From Rehaibacterium terrae (lineage in GTDB: Bacteria > Pseudomonadota > Gammaproteobacteria > Xanthomonadales > Xanthomonadaceae): a stretch of 64,000 bases of DNA. The translations under genes were made by a program, and so were the position numbers. The notes beneath the pieces were generated by a model that searched no databases, was not told the DNA's origin, and saw only the letters and a program-made list of their open reading frames with translations. Positions 1 to 10,560 of the stretch are shown here, piece after piece. The stretch lies in NCBI RefSeq assembly GCF_014202935.1, contig NZ_JACHHX010000009.1:57743-121742 (forward strand), in the 5' to 3' direction. Position 1 is the stretch's first letter; each line of letters begins with the position of its first letter.

Positions 1-108
1 CGTGCCGAGCAACTCGGTCCAGTCCGCCGCCAGCGCGGTCTTGCCCGAGGCGGTCGGCCCCATCAGGGCAATGGCCAGCGGGCGGCGGTCCGCGCGGGAA
101 TCGGTCAC
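1..108 (-). CDS. miaA: tRNA dimethylallyltransferase MiaA (5' end only)
   Basis: Only the first 36 codons lie in the window; the gene runs off the left edge. The translation contains the P-loop GPTASGKTALA, characteristic of MiaA, which transfers the dimethylallyl group to A37 of tRNAs reading UNN codons. The GTG at 108 is chosen because it opens the frame directly after the upstream stop and gives the usual short lead of about 15 residues before the P-loop. An internal ATG at 63 would begin inside the motif. It follows the symporter gene after only seven bases and is probably cotranscribed with it. Confidence 0.85.
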   Translation of the reverse strand, partial: MTDSRADRRPLAIALMGPTASGKTALAADWTELLGT

Positions 109-115
109 GGCCGGA

Positions 116-1606
116 TCAACCGCGCGCGGCCTGCAGCTCGGCCTGCACCTGGTCGAAGGTGGCCTGGATGGTCGCCGAGGGCGCGCGGTCGGCGCGGCTG
201 ACCAGCCAGATCGCCAGCGAAGCGAGCAGCACGCCAGGCACCATCTCGTACAGTCCGAACCAGCCGAACTGCTTCCACACGATCACCGTCGCCGCACCGA
301 CCAGCATGCCGGCCAGCGCGCCGTTGCGGGTCATGCGCTTCCACATGAGCGAGATCACCACCACCGGGCCGAAGGCGGCGCCGAAGCCGGCCCAGGCATA
401 GCTGACCAGCCCGAGCACGCGGCTGTCCGGGTCGGCGGCCAGGCCGATCGCCAGCAGCGCCACGCCGAGCACGGTCAAGCGCCCCACCCACACCAGCTCG
501 CGCTGGCTGGCGCGCGGGCGGATGAAGGGCTTGTAGAAATCCTCGGTCAGCGCGCTGGAGCACACCAGCAGCTGGGCGCTGAGCGTGCTCATGATCGCGG
601 CCAGGATGGCCGAGAGCAGGATGCCGGCCAGCCACGGATTGAACAGCACGCCGACCAGCGCGATGAACACGCGCTCGGGGTTGGCCAGCACCGCGTCGGC
701 CTGCGCCGGGTGCCCCAGGAACCAGGCAATGCCGAACAGGCCCACGCCCATCGCGCCGAGCAGGCACAGGATCATCCAGGTCATGGCGATCCGCCGCGCG
801 GCCGGGATCGCCCGCACCGACTCGGCCGCCATGAAGCGCGCCAGGATGTGCGGCTGGCCGAAGTAGCCCAGCCCCCAGGCCATCAGCGAGACGATCCCGA
901 CCAGCGAAGTGCCGCGGAAGAAATCGAGATAGGCCGGATCGGCCGCCTCGATCGCCGCCAGGCTGGTGGTGAGGCCGCCGCCGGCATGGATCACCGCGAT
1001 CGGCGTGACGATCAGCGCCAGGAACATCAGGCTGGCCTGCACGGTGTCGGTCCAGCTCACCGCCAGGAAGCCGCCGACGAAGGTGTAGGTCACCGTCGCC
1101 GCCGCGCCGACCCACAGGGCGGTCGCGTAGGGCACGCCGAACACGCTCTCGAACAGGCGCGCGCCGGCGACGATGCCGGACGAGGCGTAGACCGCGAAGA
1201 ACACCAGGATCACCACGGCCGACAGCACGCGCAGGACTCGGCTGTCGTCCTCGAAACGGTAGGTGAAGTAGTCCGGCAGCGTCAGCGAATTGTGGGTGCG
1301 CTCGGTATACACCCGCAGCCGGCCGGCGACCAGCGTCCAGTTCAGCCAGGCGCCGAGGGTCAGTCCGATGGCGATCCAGCTCTCGGCCAGTCCGCTGGCG
1401 AACAGCGCGCCGGGCAACCCGAGCAGCAGCCAGCCGCTCATGTCCGAGGCGCCGGCGGCCAGCGCGGTGACGAAGCTGCCCAGGCGACGGCCGCCGAGGA
1501 TGTAGTCGTCGAAGCTGCGGGTGAAACGGTAGGCGACGAAGCCGATGCCGATCATCACCACGATGTAGACGGCGAAGGTGATGTACAGCGGCGAGAAGGC
1601 GGTCAT
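116..1606 (-). CDS. putP: sodium:solute symporter, PutP (sodium/proline) type
   Basis: The 496-residue product is a multi-spanning membrane protein of the sodium:solute symporter family, at the normal length for PutP. The N-terminus (ITFAVYIVVMIGIGFVAYR) matches the first PutP helix, and the segments YILGGRRLGSFVTALAAGASDMSGW and GLGYFGQPHILARFMA (residues about 35-60 and 235-250) carry the SSF sodium and substrate-site signatures. It should import proline, or a related solute, with sodium across the inner membrane. The ATG at 1606 follows a GGGGA-like ribosome site. Substrate is inferred from family resemblance, since close SSF relatives carry other solutes. Confidence 0.85.
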   Translation of the reverse strand: MTAFSPLYITFAVYIVVMIGIGFVAYRFTRSFDDYILGGRRLGSFVTALAAGASDMSGWLLLGLPGALFASGLAESWIAIGLTLGAWLNWTLVAGRLRVYTERTHNSLTLPDYFTYRFEDDSRVLRVLSAVVILVFFAVYASSGIVAGARLFESVFGVPYATALWVGAAATVTYTFVGGFLAVSWTDTVQASLMFLALIVTPIAVIHAGGGLTTSLAAIEAADPAYLDFFRGTSLVGIVSLMAWGLGYFGQPHILARFMAAESVRAIPAARRIAMTWMILCLLGAMGVGLFGIAWFLGHPAQADAVLANPERVFIALVGVLFNPWLAGILLSAILAAIMSTLSAQLLVCSSALTEDFYKPFIRPRASQRELVWVGRLTVLGVALLAIGLAADPDSRVLGLVSYAWAGFGAAFGPVVVISLMWKRMTRNGALAGMLVGAATVIVWKQFGWFGLYEMVPGVLLASLAIWLVSRADRAPSATIQATFDQVQAELQAARG

Positions 1607-1721
1607 GCGCGGGGTCCCCGTTGGCGGCGCGGCGCGGCGCAGCGGCCAAGCTTAACCGGCCCGCTTGCGCCGGCCTACTGCCGGAGTACGCTGGTGCGCA
1701 TCCCGCTCCGGAGGTTGCCCG

Positions 1722-2732
1722 ATGCCGCGCTGGAAGTCGCTGGGTTTCCTGCTGGTTTTCGTCGTGCCGGCACTGATGCCGGCCGCGGCCTGGCTGGGCG
1801 TGGCCACGGGCGCGCCGGACGCCGCCGCCTGGTTCCCGCTGCTGTTCCTGTTCGTGCTGCTGCCGCTGGCCGACTACGCCATCGGTCACGACCCGCGCAA
1901 TCCCGACGCCGCGCAGATGGCGGCATTGGAGAATTCCCTCTGGTTTCGCGCCCTGCCCCTGCTCGCGCTGCCGGTGCAGGCATGGCTGCTCGCCTGGTCG
2001 GGCCGGCACTTCGTCGAGGCCGATTACGGGCCGATCGGCGCCGCCGGCTGGCTGCTGTCGCAGGGCGTGGTCGGCGGCGTGCTGCTCACCACCGTCGGCT
2101 ACCACGGCTTCAAGATCGAGCACGTGCGCGGCCACCATGTCCATGTCGCGACGCCCGCGGACGCGTCCAGCGCCCGGCTCGGCCAGAGCCTGTGGCATTT
2201 CCTGCCGCGCGCGCTCTGGCGCAACACCGTCAACGCCTGGCGGCTGGAGGCCGCGCGCCTGCGTCGTCGCGGCCTGCCGTGGTGGCACTGGCGCAACGAA
2301 CTGATCGGCTGGACGGCACTGTGGCTGGCGCTGACTGGCACGTTCGCGTGGTCGCTCGGCGGCGCGGGCCTGCTGTTCTTCCTTGCTCAGGGCCTCTTCG
2401 CCGCCTGCTCGCTGGAGGTCATCAACTACGTCGAGCACTACGGACTGGAGCGGCGACGTCTGCCGGACGGCCGCTACGAGCGGCCCACCCGCCTGCACAG
2501 CTGGAATTCGGACTACGCGCTCAGCAACCTGCTGCTGTTCCAGCTGCAGCGCCACTCCGACCACCACGAGACGCCGCGCCGGCGCTACCCGGCGCTGCTG
2601 CACCACCCCGAGAGCCCGCAGTTGCCCGGCGGCTATGCGGCGATGTTCGTGCTGGCGCTGCTGCCGCCGCTGTGGTTCCGGGTGATCGACCCGCGCGTGC
2701 GCACATTCCGCGACACGCCGGCCTCCGTGTAG
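1722..2732 (+). CDS. AlkB-like membrane fatty-acid desaturase/hydroxylase, lacking the first His box
   Basis: The 336-residue product aligns by eye with alkane 1-monooxygenase (AlkB), an integral-membrane diiron enzyme that hydroxylates terminal carbons of alkanes. Three histidine motifs are intact: EHVRGHH (residues 133-139), NYVEHYG (235-241) and LQRHSDHH (275-282), with the family block LHSWNSDYALSNL before the last. The expected first box, HELxHK, normally about 20 residues before EHxRGHH, is absent. The sequence goes directly from GVVGG to VLLTTVGYHGF at residues 115-130. ATG 1722 is preferred over an upstream start because GGAGG lies seven bases before it. Family length is usually 360-400 residues, so the product is short by about one missing segment. 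Confidence 0.8.
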   Translation: MPRWKSLGFLLVFVVPALMPAAAWLGVATGAPDAAAWFPLLFLFVLLPLADYAIGHDPRNPDAAQMAALENSLWFRALPLLALPVQAWLLAWSGRHFVEADYGPIGAAGWLLSQGVVGGVLLTTVGYHGFKIEHVRGHHVHVATPADASSARLGQSLWHFLPRALWRNTVNAWRLEAARLRRRGLPWWHWRNELIGWTALWLALTGTFAWSLGGAGLLFFLAQGLFAACSLEVINYVEHYGLERRRLPDGRYERPTRLHSWNSDYALSNLLLFQLQRHSDHHETPRRRYPALLHHPESPQLPGGYAAMFVLALLPPLWFRVIDPRVRTFRDTPASV

Positions 2733-3000
2733 GGACGACGCTGTCGTCCACCGCCGGCGGCGATGGGGGTCGCAGCCGGAACGCGAAGAAGACACCGTGA
2801 CCGCGGCTTGCGTCGCGCTCGCGGGCAAGGGCCAACCGAACCGCCGGACGTGCGGCTCATGCCGCCCCGGCACACCTGGCGTTTTCCACAGCCGATGTGG
2901 ACAAGCGCCGGGGAAAGCCTGTGGACAGTCCGCGCAACCGCTTTGGCGGCGGGCACTTGCATCACACTGACGATTCCGTGACCAGCACAGGAGTGTCCGC

Positions 3001-3906
3001 TCAGTCGTCGTCCGGCCAGCGCGGCATCGCCGGCGCGGCGGGTCGGGCTTTCGGCACCGGCTGCGCGGCCACGGCATTCCACACCTTGAGCGCATCGACC
3101 GTCGGCGCGACGTCGTGCACGCGCACCAGCCGCGCGCCGCGCTGTACGGCGATCAGCGCAGCGGCCACCGAACCGGCGACGCGGTCGTCCACCTCGCGGC
3201 CGGTCAGCGCGCCGATCATCCGCTTGCGCGACAGGCCGGCCAGCACGGTGCAGCCCAGTTCGGCGAAACGCCCGAGCTGCGCCAGCAGCGCCAGGTTGTG
3301 CTCCAGCGTCTTGCCGAAACCGAAGCCGGGGTCGAGGACGAGGCGATTCTTCGGAATGCCCGCCATCTCGCAGGCGAACACGCGCTGGGCGAGGAAGCCG
3401 TGCACCTCGGCGACGACGTCCTCGTAGTGCGGCGCATCCTGCATGCCACGCGGCTCGCCCTGCATGTGCATCAGCACCACCGGCACCCCGAGTCCGGCCG
3501 CGGCGTCGAGCGCGCCGTCGCGGCGCAGCGCACGGACGTCGTTGATCATGCCGGCGCCGGCGGCGATCGCGGCGCGCATCACTTCCGGCTTGGAGGTGTC
3601 GACCGAGATCGGCACGGCGGTCTGCTTCGCCAGCCGCTCGATCACGGGAATCACCCGCCGCAGCTCTTCCGCCACCGGCACCTCGTCCGCGCCCGGGCGT
3701 GTGGATTCGCCGCCGACGTCGAGCAGGTCCGCGCCCTCCTCCACCAGCCGCAGGCCGTGAGCGACAGCGGCCTCCACGCTGGCGTGCGCGCCGCCGTCGG
3801 AAAACGAATCGGGGGTGACATTGACGATGCCCATCACGCGCGGCAGGTCGAGCTTCAGCACGCGGCCGGCACAGTCGAGGACGGGGAGACCGGGATCGTC
3901 GAACAT
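3001..3906 (-). CDS. folP: dihydropteroate synthase
   Basis: This 301-residue enzyme joins p-aminobenzoate to 6-hydroxymethyl-dihydropterin pyrophosphate in folate synthesis, in the cytoplasm. The first DHPS signature MGIVNVTPDSFSDGG is at residues about 25-39, DVGGESTRPGA follows near 60-72, and DPGFGFGKTLEHN near 190-205. These are the pterin and phosphate-binding loops of the TIM barrel. The ATG at 3906 has no clear Shine-Dalgarno sequence; instead a heptamer repeat array starts four bases upstream. In many gammaproteobacteria folP follows ftsH, and here it lies downstream of ftsH on the same strand. Confidence 0.95.
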   Translation of the reverse strand: MFDDPGLPVLDCAGRVLKLDLPRVMGIVNVTPDSFSDGGAHASVEAAVAHGLRLVEEGADLLDVGGESTRPGADEVPVAEELRRVIPVIERLAKQTAVPISVDTSKPEVMRAAIAAGAGMINDVRALRRDGALDAAAGLGVPVVLMHMQGEPRGMQDAPHYEDVVAEVHGFLAQRVFACEMAGIPKNRLVLDPGFGFGKTLEHNLALLAQLGRFAELGCTVLAGLSRKRMIGALTGREVDDRVAGSVAAALIAVQRGARLVRVHDVAPTVDALKVWNAVAAQPVPKARPAAPAMPRWPDDD

Positions 3907-3910
3907 GATC

Positions 3911-3955
3911 GGGACTCGGGACTCGGGACTCGGGACTCGGGACTCGGGACTCGGG
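3911..3955. repeat. tandem heptamer GGGACTC, six copies plus a partial
   Basis: Six perfect head-to-tail copies of GGGACTC followed by GGG occupy the folP leader, ending four bases from the start codon. The array takes the place of a normal ribosome-binding site. Perfect short repeats of this kind can change copy number by slippage. Any effect on folP expression is inference. Confidence 0.9.
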
Positions 3956-3974
3956 CAAGCCTGACGGCATCGTC

Positions 3975-3994
3975 ATTCCCGCGCAAGCGGGAAT
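3975..3994. repeat. REP-like palindrome between ftsH and folP
   Basis: ATTCCCGC and GCGGGAAT form a perfect eight-base stem around GCAA, flanked by GTC and CCC. This is the typical extragenic palindrome of Lysobacterales genomes. Related stems occur at 29380-29399 and 36306-36322. Confidence 0.75.
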
Positions 3995-4089
3995 CCCGTG
4001 CCGTTTCGTGTCTGCAAGCAAGCGTGTGTCCGTGGCCGCACCTGACACTCCTCGCCTTTGCCTTTCCCGATCCCCGCCCCACAACGCGC

Positions 4090-4111
4090 GAGCCCCTCCG
4101 GAGAGGGGCTC
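4090..4111 (-). terminator. hairpin terminator downstream of ftsH
   Basis: GAGCCCCTC and GAGGGGCTC form a perfect nine-base stem with a CGGA loop, 14 bases after the ftsH stop codon. There is no long T-run on the ftsH strand, so termination is likely but not certain. Confidence 0.6.
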
Positions 4112-4124
4112 GTCTGTCGTGGGC

Positions 4125-6029
<1,905 letters not shown>

Positions 6030-6074
6030 TCGTATCCCTTGCAGTTGCGTGCCGGCCACGCCGGCACCTTCACC

Positions 6075-6698
6075 CTACCGCGCGCGCTTGCCGGTCGCCA
6101 GCGCGTAGACCTCGGGCGAGCGGCTGCGCGAAGCCTTGGGCTTGCGGATCGCCACCTTGTCGTAGCGCTTGCGCAGCTCGCGGACGTAGTCGTCGAAGCC
6201 CGCGCCCATGAAAAGTTTGACCAGAAAGGCCCCGCCCGGTTTCAGGTGGGCATCGGCGAAATCCCGGGCCAGTTCGACCAGATACATCGAGGCGGGCTGA
6301 TCGACCGCGCTCACCCCGGTCATATTGGGGGCCATGTCGGAGAGCACAAGGTCCACCGGCTCGCCAGCCAGGGCGGCCTCCAGCCGCGACAGTGCCTCGG
6401 CCTCCCTGAAGTCGCCGTGAAGGAACTCCACCCCGGCGATCGGCGGCATGTCCAGGATGTCCAGCGCGATCACCCGGCCGCGGTCGCCCAGCGCCCGGCG
6501 CACCATCTGCGACCAACCGCCCGGGGCGGCGCCCAGGTCCACCACCACCATGCCCGGCCGGAGCAGGCGGTCGCGCTCCAGCAGCTCCTCCAGCTTGAAG
6601 GCCGCGCGCGAGCGCAGGCCCTCGGCCTGGGCCTTCTTCACGTACGGGTCGCTGAAATGCTCGCGGAGCCAGCGGTGGCTGCTCTTGCTGCGGGCCAT
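6075..6698 (-). CDS. rlmE: 23S rRNA (uridine-2552-2'-O)-methyltransferase RlmE/FtsJ
   Basis: RlmE methylates the ribose of U2552 in the A loop of 23S rRNA during late 50S assembly. The 207-residue product begins [20 protein letters not shown], the family start, so the ATG at 6698 is used rather than an upstream one. SAM motif I is [13 protein letters not shown] near residue 60, followed by the catalytic-tetrad aspartate context [12 protein letters not shown] and the lysine in FLVKLFMG. Length is as expected for the family. The gene sits 45 bases upstream of ftsH on the same strand and is divergent from yhbY, the conserved ftsJ-ftsH/yhbY arrangement. Confidence 0.95.
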   Translation of the reverse strand: MARSKSSHRWLREHFSDPYVKKAQAEGLRSRAAFKLEELLERDRLLRPGMVVVDLGAAPGGWSQMVRRALGDRGRVIALDILDMPPIAGVEFLHGDFREAEALSRLEAALAGEPVDLVLSDMAPNMTGVSAVDQPASMYLVELARDFADAHLKPGGAFLVKLFMGAGFDDYVRELRKRYDKVAIRKPKASRSRSPEVYALATGKRAR

Positions 6699-6765
6699 GG
6701 GCACGGGGTCGGGATCGGGCGCCCATGATACCCTTTGCGGCCCGCTCCCCGCTCCCCCGGACGTC

Positions 6766-7068
6766 ATGGCCATTGCCCTCTCCGCCGCCCAGAAGCGCTA
6801 CCTGCGCGGCCTCGCCCACCCGCTCAAGCCGGTCATCCTGGTCGGCGCCAAGGGCATCACCGACGGGCTGCTGGCCGAACTGGACGGCGCGCTGGAACAC
6901 CACGAGCTGCTGAAGGTGAAGTTCGCCGCCGAGGACCGCGAAACCCGTGACGCCTGGATCGCCGAGCTCGCCGACCGCGCCGGCGCCGCGCTGGTGCAGC
7001 GGATCGGCAACACCGCCGTGCTCTATCGCCGCAGCAAGGACAAGCCGCAGGTCGTCCTGCCGCGCTGA
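6766..7068 (+). CDS. yhbY: YhbY-family RNA-binding protein (CRM domain)
   Basis: A 100-residue single CRM-domain protein. It starts [23 protein letters not shown], contains the [26 protein letters not shown] block and ends with [13 protein letters not shown], the family's IGhxxVLYR signature. YhbY binds pre-50S ribosomal particles. Position back-to-back with rlmE, another 50S maturation factor, fits that role. The divergent intergenic space is only 67 bases, so the two promoters must be close or overlapping. The ATG at 6766 gives the full domain. Confidence 0.92.
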   Translation: MAIALSAAQKRYLRGLAHPLKPVILVGAKGITDGLLAELDGALEHHELLKVKFAAEDRETRDAWIAELADRAGAALVQRIGNTAVLYRRSKDKPQVVLPR

Positions 7069-7078
7069 ACCCGCACCC

Positions 7079-7447
7079 ATGCAGCTCAGCCAGGAACTGC
7101 CCGACTTCCGCTACGTGCCGCGCGCCGTGCGCGCGGACCATGTGCTGGTCAACGACCGCGAGCTGCGCCGCAGCTTCATCCTGACCCCACACAGGCTGGT
7201 CGAGGAGTGGGCGCACGCCGGCGAACTGCAGGCCGCCGACATGGACGCCATCCTGGCGCTGGACCCGGAAGTGGTGCTGCTCGGCACCGGCGGACGCCAG
7301 CGCTTCCCGGCTCCGGCCGTGATGGCCGCCTGCCTGACCCGCGGCATCGGCATCGAGGTGATGGACAGCGCCGCCGCCGCCCGCACTTTCAACGTGCTGG
7401 CCGCCGAGGGGCGGCGCGTGGTAGCGGCGTTCGTGCTGCCTGGTTGA
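7079..7447 (+). CDS. Mth938-fold domain protein (DUF498/NDUFAF3-like)
   Basis: The 122-residue product is a single Mth938-type domain. Recognisable family elements are the central LALDPEVVLLGTGGRQRFP and the later GIEVMDSAAAARTFNVLAAEGRRVVAAF. Homologues include the mitochondrial complex I assembly factor NDUFAF3, but the bacterial function is not settled. It follows yhbY by ten bases and is probably in the same transcript, converging on nlpD. ATG 7079 begins right before the first conserved strand. Confidence 0.8.
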   Translation: MQLSQELPDFRYVPRAVRADHVLVNDRELRRSFILTPHRLVEEWAHAGELQAADMDAILALDPEVVLLGTGGRQRFPAPAVMAACLTRGIGIEVMDSAAAARTFNVLAAEGRRVVAAFVLPG

Positions 7448-7458
7448 GCCCGCGCGCC

Positions 7459-8283
7459 TCAGCGCGGCGGCAGCAGCGTCAGTGGATCGACCGGGCGGCC
7501 GTTGCGGCGGATCTCGAAATGCAGCATGTCGCGACTGGCGCCGGTGCGGCCCATCTCGGCGATCTGCTGGCCGGCGCGCACCGCCTGGCCCTCCTCGACC
7601 AGCCGGCGGCGGTTGTGGCCGTAGGCCGACAACCACTCGTCGGTGTGCTTGACGATGATCAGCTCGCCATAGCCGACCAGACCGGCGCCGGAATACACCA
7701 CCACACCGTCCGCGGCCGCCAGCACCGGCTGTCCGCCGTTGCCGGCGATGTCGATGCCCTGCCTGGTCGGATCGCCGGCGACGAAGCGGCCGACGATTTG
7801 CCCCTGCGCCGGCCACTGCCAGCGCACCGGGCCGCCGGCGACCGGCGGTGCAGACGTGGGCGCCGGTGTTTGTGACGGCGACGGCGCGACGGCCGGTGCC
7901 GGTTGCTGCGGCGGAGGCGCTGCCGGTCGCGCCGGCTCGCTGGCGGGCGGCCTTGCGGGCGCCGGCCGCGCGGCCGGCGGCGGTGTGGCGGCGATGCGGC
8001 CGGCGGGCGCGAGACGGATGCGCTGGCCGGGATAGATCGTGTAGGGCGGGCCGATACCGTTCCAGGCGGCGACGTCGCGGTAGTCCAGACCATGGCGGAA
8101 CGCGATGCCGTACAGGGTGTCGCCGCGCACGACCACGTACTCGTGCGCGCCGGTCACCGGGCGCGCCGGGGTCGCATGGCGCGGCGGCTCGTACACGCGC
8201 TCGCGCCGGACCACGGTGGAACGCCCGCAGGCCGCGAGCAGTGTCACCAGCACCAGCAGCCAGAGCACGTGACCGGACTTCAT
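7459..8283 (-). CDS. nlpD: NlpD-like lipoprotein with LysM and degenerate LytM domains
   Basis: NlpD activates the amidase AmiC at the division site in gammaproteobacteria. The 274-residue product has a lipoprotein signal (LWLLVLVTLLAAC, cysteine near residue 20). A LysM domain follows (EYVVVRGDTLYGIAFRHGLD... near 48-95), then a proline/alanine-rich linker at about 95-150, then a C-terminal LytM/M23 domain. The LytM domain starts QGIDIAGNGGQPV and lacks part of the zinc ligand set, as in E. coli NlpD, implying a regulatory rather than hydrolytic role. Its ATG overlaps the yqaA stop by four bases. No rpoS follows, consistent with xanthomonads. Confidence 0.9.
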   Translation of the reverse strand: MKSGHVLWLLVLVTLLAACGRSTVVRRERVYEPPRHATPARPVTGAHEYVVVRGDTLYGIAFRHGLDYRDVAAWNGIGPPYTIYPGQRIRLAPAGRIAATPPPAARPAPARPPASEPARPAAPPPQQPAPAVAPSPSQTPAPTSAPPVAGGPVRWQWPAQGQIVGRFVAGDPTRQGIDIAGNGGQPVLAAADGVVVYSGAGLVGYGELIIVKHTDEWLSAYGHNRRRLVEEGQAVRAGQQIAEMGRTGASRDMLHFEIRRNGRPVDPLTLLPPR

Positions 8284-8864
8284 CCGCGCAGCTCCCACCA
8301 GATCAGGCCGGCGATGACGAGCACCGCCACCGCCCAGCCCAGCCATTCGACATAGCGGCGGATCAGCCGCTCCAGCGGCTCGCCGCCGAACGCGACCAGC
8401 CCGGCGACCAGAAAGAAGCGGCCGCCGCGACCGATCAGCGAACCCAGCACGAACGGCAGCAGGCCCATGCCGGCGGCGCCGGAGGCGAGGGTGAACACCT
8501 TGTACGGGATCGGCGTGAAACCGGCGACGAACACGATCCAGAAACCGTAGCGCTCGAACAGCGCCTGCACCTGGAAGAAGCGCTGGCTCCAGCTGAGCCG
8601 CTCGATCCACGGCCAGACCGCGTCCAGCGCGTAGCTGCCCAGCGCGTAGCCGAGCAGGCCGCCGACCACCGAGGCGATCGTGCAGATGAGCGCCAGACGC
8701 CACCAGCGCTTCGGCTGCGCCAGCGTCATCGGCGCCAGCATCACGTCCGGCGGCACCGGGAACACCACCGACTCGGCGGCGCTCATCGCCGCCAGATAAC
8801 CCGGCGCACGGTGGTGCGCGGCCCAGCGCAGACAGCGGTCGTAGATCGGCCCGAAGATCCGCAT
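8280..8864 (-). CDS. yqaA: YqaA-type DedA/SNARE-associated membrane protein
   Basis: A 194-residue inner-membrane protein of the DedA/VTT superfamily. The family glycines and charged re-entrant segment are visible in VGGLLGYALGSYALD and GFTPIPYKVFTLASGAAGM (residues about 65-80 and 115-135), with helices on both sides. DedA proteins act in phospholipid transport and membrane homeostasis; a precise role for YqaA is not established. It is the third gene of the surE-pcm-yqaA-nlpD operon, with ATGA overlaps to both neighbours, which suggests translational coupling. Confidence 0.88.
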   Translation of the reverse strand: MRIFGPIYDRCLRWAAHHRAPGYLAAMSAAESVVFPVPPDVMLAPMTLAQPKRWWRLALICTIASVVGGLLGYALGSYALDAVWPWIERLSWSQRFFQVQALFERYGFWIVFVAGFTPIPYKVFTLASGAAGMGLLPFVLGSLIGRGGRFFLVAGLVAFGGEPLERLIRRYVEWLGWAVAVLVIAGLIWWELRG

Positions 8865-9544
8865 CAGCCGACGCCCGGCACCAACGGCACGAACGACACC
8901 GCGCCGAGGCTTTCCTGCTCGACGCCCTCGGCGGTCTTGCGCAGGCGGATCAGTTGCTGCCCGGAGGAGCCGCCGACCGGGGCGACCAGCACGCCGCCCA
9001 CCGCGAGCTGCTCGACCAGCGCCGGGTCGATCAGGGTACCGGCGGCGGTGACGATGATGGCGTCGAACGGCGCCGCATCCGGCCAGCCGCTGCGGCCGTC
9101 GTCGTGGCGGGTGCGCAGGTTCTCGAAGCCGAGCTTGCGGAAGCGCCGTCGCGCCTGGCGCAGCAGCTCGTCGATGCGCTCGACGCTGTACACCTCCGGC
9201 ACCAGCACGGCCAGCACCGCGGCCTGGTAGCCGGAGCCGGTGCCGACCTCGAGCACGCGCCGGGGGATGCCGTCCTCCAGCAGGGCTTCGGTCATCCGCG
9301 CCACCACCCACGGCTGCGAGATGGTCTGGCCACAACCGATCGGCAGCGCGGTGTCCTCGTAGGCACGCGAAGCCAGCGCCTCGTCGATGAACAGATGTCG
9401 CGGCACGGTGCGCATCGCGGTCAGCACGCGCTCGTCGCGGATGCCGCCCTCGCTGCGCAGGCGCTCGACCATGCGGTCACGCGCGCGCTGCGAGGTCATG
9501 CCCAGGCCGCTGGCCTCAGGGCGGGTGCGGAACCTTGGAGTCAT
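8864..9544 (-). CDS. pcm: protein-L-isoaspartate O-methyltransferase
   Basis: Pcm methylates isoaspartyl residues in aged proteins and so starts their repair. The 226-residue product has the PCMT signatures: [19 protein letters not shown] (about residues 68-86), the SAM-binding motif [16 protein letters not shown] near 95-110, and [14 protein letters not shown]. The start at 9544 overlaps the surE stop by four bases. An internal ATG at codon 16 is possible but would lose the overlap used by every other junction of this operon. Length is slightly above the 205-220 usual for the family because of the N-terminal extension. Confidence 0.95.
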   Translation of the reverse strand: MTPRFRTRPEASGLGMTSQRARDRMVERLRSEGGIRDERVLTAMRTVPRHLFIDEALASRAYEDTALPIGCGQTISQPWVVARMTEALLEDGIPRRVLEVGTGSGYQAAVLAVLVPEVYSVERIDELLRQARRRFRKLGFENLRTRHDDGRSGWPDAAPFDAIIVTAAGTLIDPALVEQLAVGGVLVAPVGGSSGQQLIRLRKTAEGVEQESLGAVSFVPLVPGVG

Positions 9545-10320
9545 GCGTCGCTTGCCAGAGCCTGGGTGAGCCCGCCGACCCAGCTCGCGACCTTCTCCAG
9601 CGCCTGGTAGCGCGTCAGATCGACATGGATCGGGGTGATCGAGATGTGCCCCGTGCGCACGGCGTGGAAGTCGGTGCCGGGACCGGCATCCTGCTCGGCG
9701 CCGGCCGGGCCGATCCAGTACACCGGCCGGCCGCGCGGATCGGTCATCGGCACGCAGGCTTCCGAGCGGTGGCGGTTGCCCAGACGGGTGACCTCGAAGC
9801 CGCGCAGCGTATCCCACGGCCGGTCGGGCACGTTGACGTTGAGGATGGTGTCGGCCGGCAGCGGATCGACCAGCAGCCGCGCCATGATCTCGCGCGCGGC
9901 GCGCGCGGCGGTGTCGAAATGCCGGCCGTTGTGGTCGTCGGTGGCCAGCGACATGGCGATGGCCGGCAGCCCGAGGAAGCGCCCCTCCATCGCCGCCGCG
10001 ACCGTGCCCGAATAGATCACGTCGTCGCCCATGTTGGCGAAGTTGTTGATGCCCGACACCACGATGTCCGGCTCGCGGTCGAGCAGACCGGTGAGGGCGA
10101 GATGGACGCAGTCGGTCGGCGTGCCGGCCACGCTCCAGACATTGTCGCCGACCTGCTTGACGCGGATCGGCCGGTCGAGCGTGAGCGAGTTGCTGGCGCC
10201 GGAACGGTCGCGGTCGGGGGCGACCACCAGCACTTCGTGCCCGGCGGCGCGCAGCCCCTCGGCCAGCACCCGGATGCCCGGGGCATCGACGCCGTCGTCG
10301 TTGCTTACGAGTACGCGCAT
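9541..10320 (-). CDS. surE: 5'/3'-nucleotidase SurE
   Basis: SurE is a metal-dependent nucleoside monophosphatase and exopolyphosphatase linked to stationary-phase survival. The 259-residue product begins [15 protein letters not shown], containing the metal-binding DD pair, with [14 protein letters not shown] near residue 40, [11 protein letters not shown] near 68 and the metal asparagine in VSGIN near 92. The ATG at 10320 follows AAGGA by about four bases. It is the first gene of a four-gene overlapping operon, and the promoter should lie in the 240 bases separating it from the divergent smr gene. Confidence 0.96.
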   Translation of the reverse strand: MRVLVSNDDGVDAPGIRVLAEGLRAAGHEVLVVAPDRDRSGASNSLTLDRPIRVKQVGDNVWSVAGTPTDCVHLALTGLLDREPDIVVSGINNFANMGDDVIYSGTVAAAMEGRFLGLPAIAMSLATDDHNGRHFDTAARAAREIMARLLVDPLPADTILNVNVPDRPWDTLRGFEVTRLGNRHRSEACVPMTDPRGRPVYWIGPAGAEQDAGPGTDFHAVRTGHISITPIHVDLTRYQALEKVASWVGGLTQALASDA

Positions 10321-10560
10321 GGATCCTTCCGTCGATCGGGCATCGAATGATACCGGATGGTGCCGACGCCCGCCGCGTCCCGGAACGGCGCTGACAGCCG
10401 GTCGAGAAACGCGCTCCCTGCGCGTTTTTCGTGGCGCACGCCCAGCGCATGTCCGGACTCGCTTGCGACAGATCAATCACTTGCCGTGATCGATCTGCGC
10501 GGCGAGCCATCCCTGGCTCGCCTGGCAGGCTGTTTTCCAACGGCCTGCTAAGCTGGCCGC

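Noticed and set aside
2..2800. A 932-codon open frame antisense to putP and through the AlkB-like gene
   Set aside because: It is the GC-rich shadow of genes on both strands, full of histidine, arginine and alanine without domains. The real genes carry family motifs.
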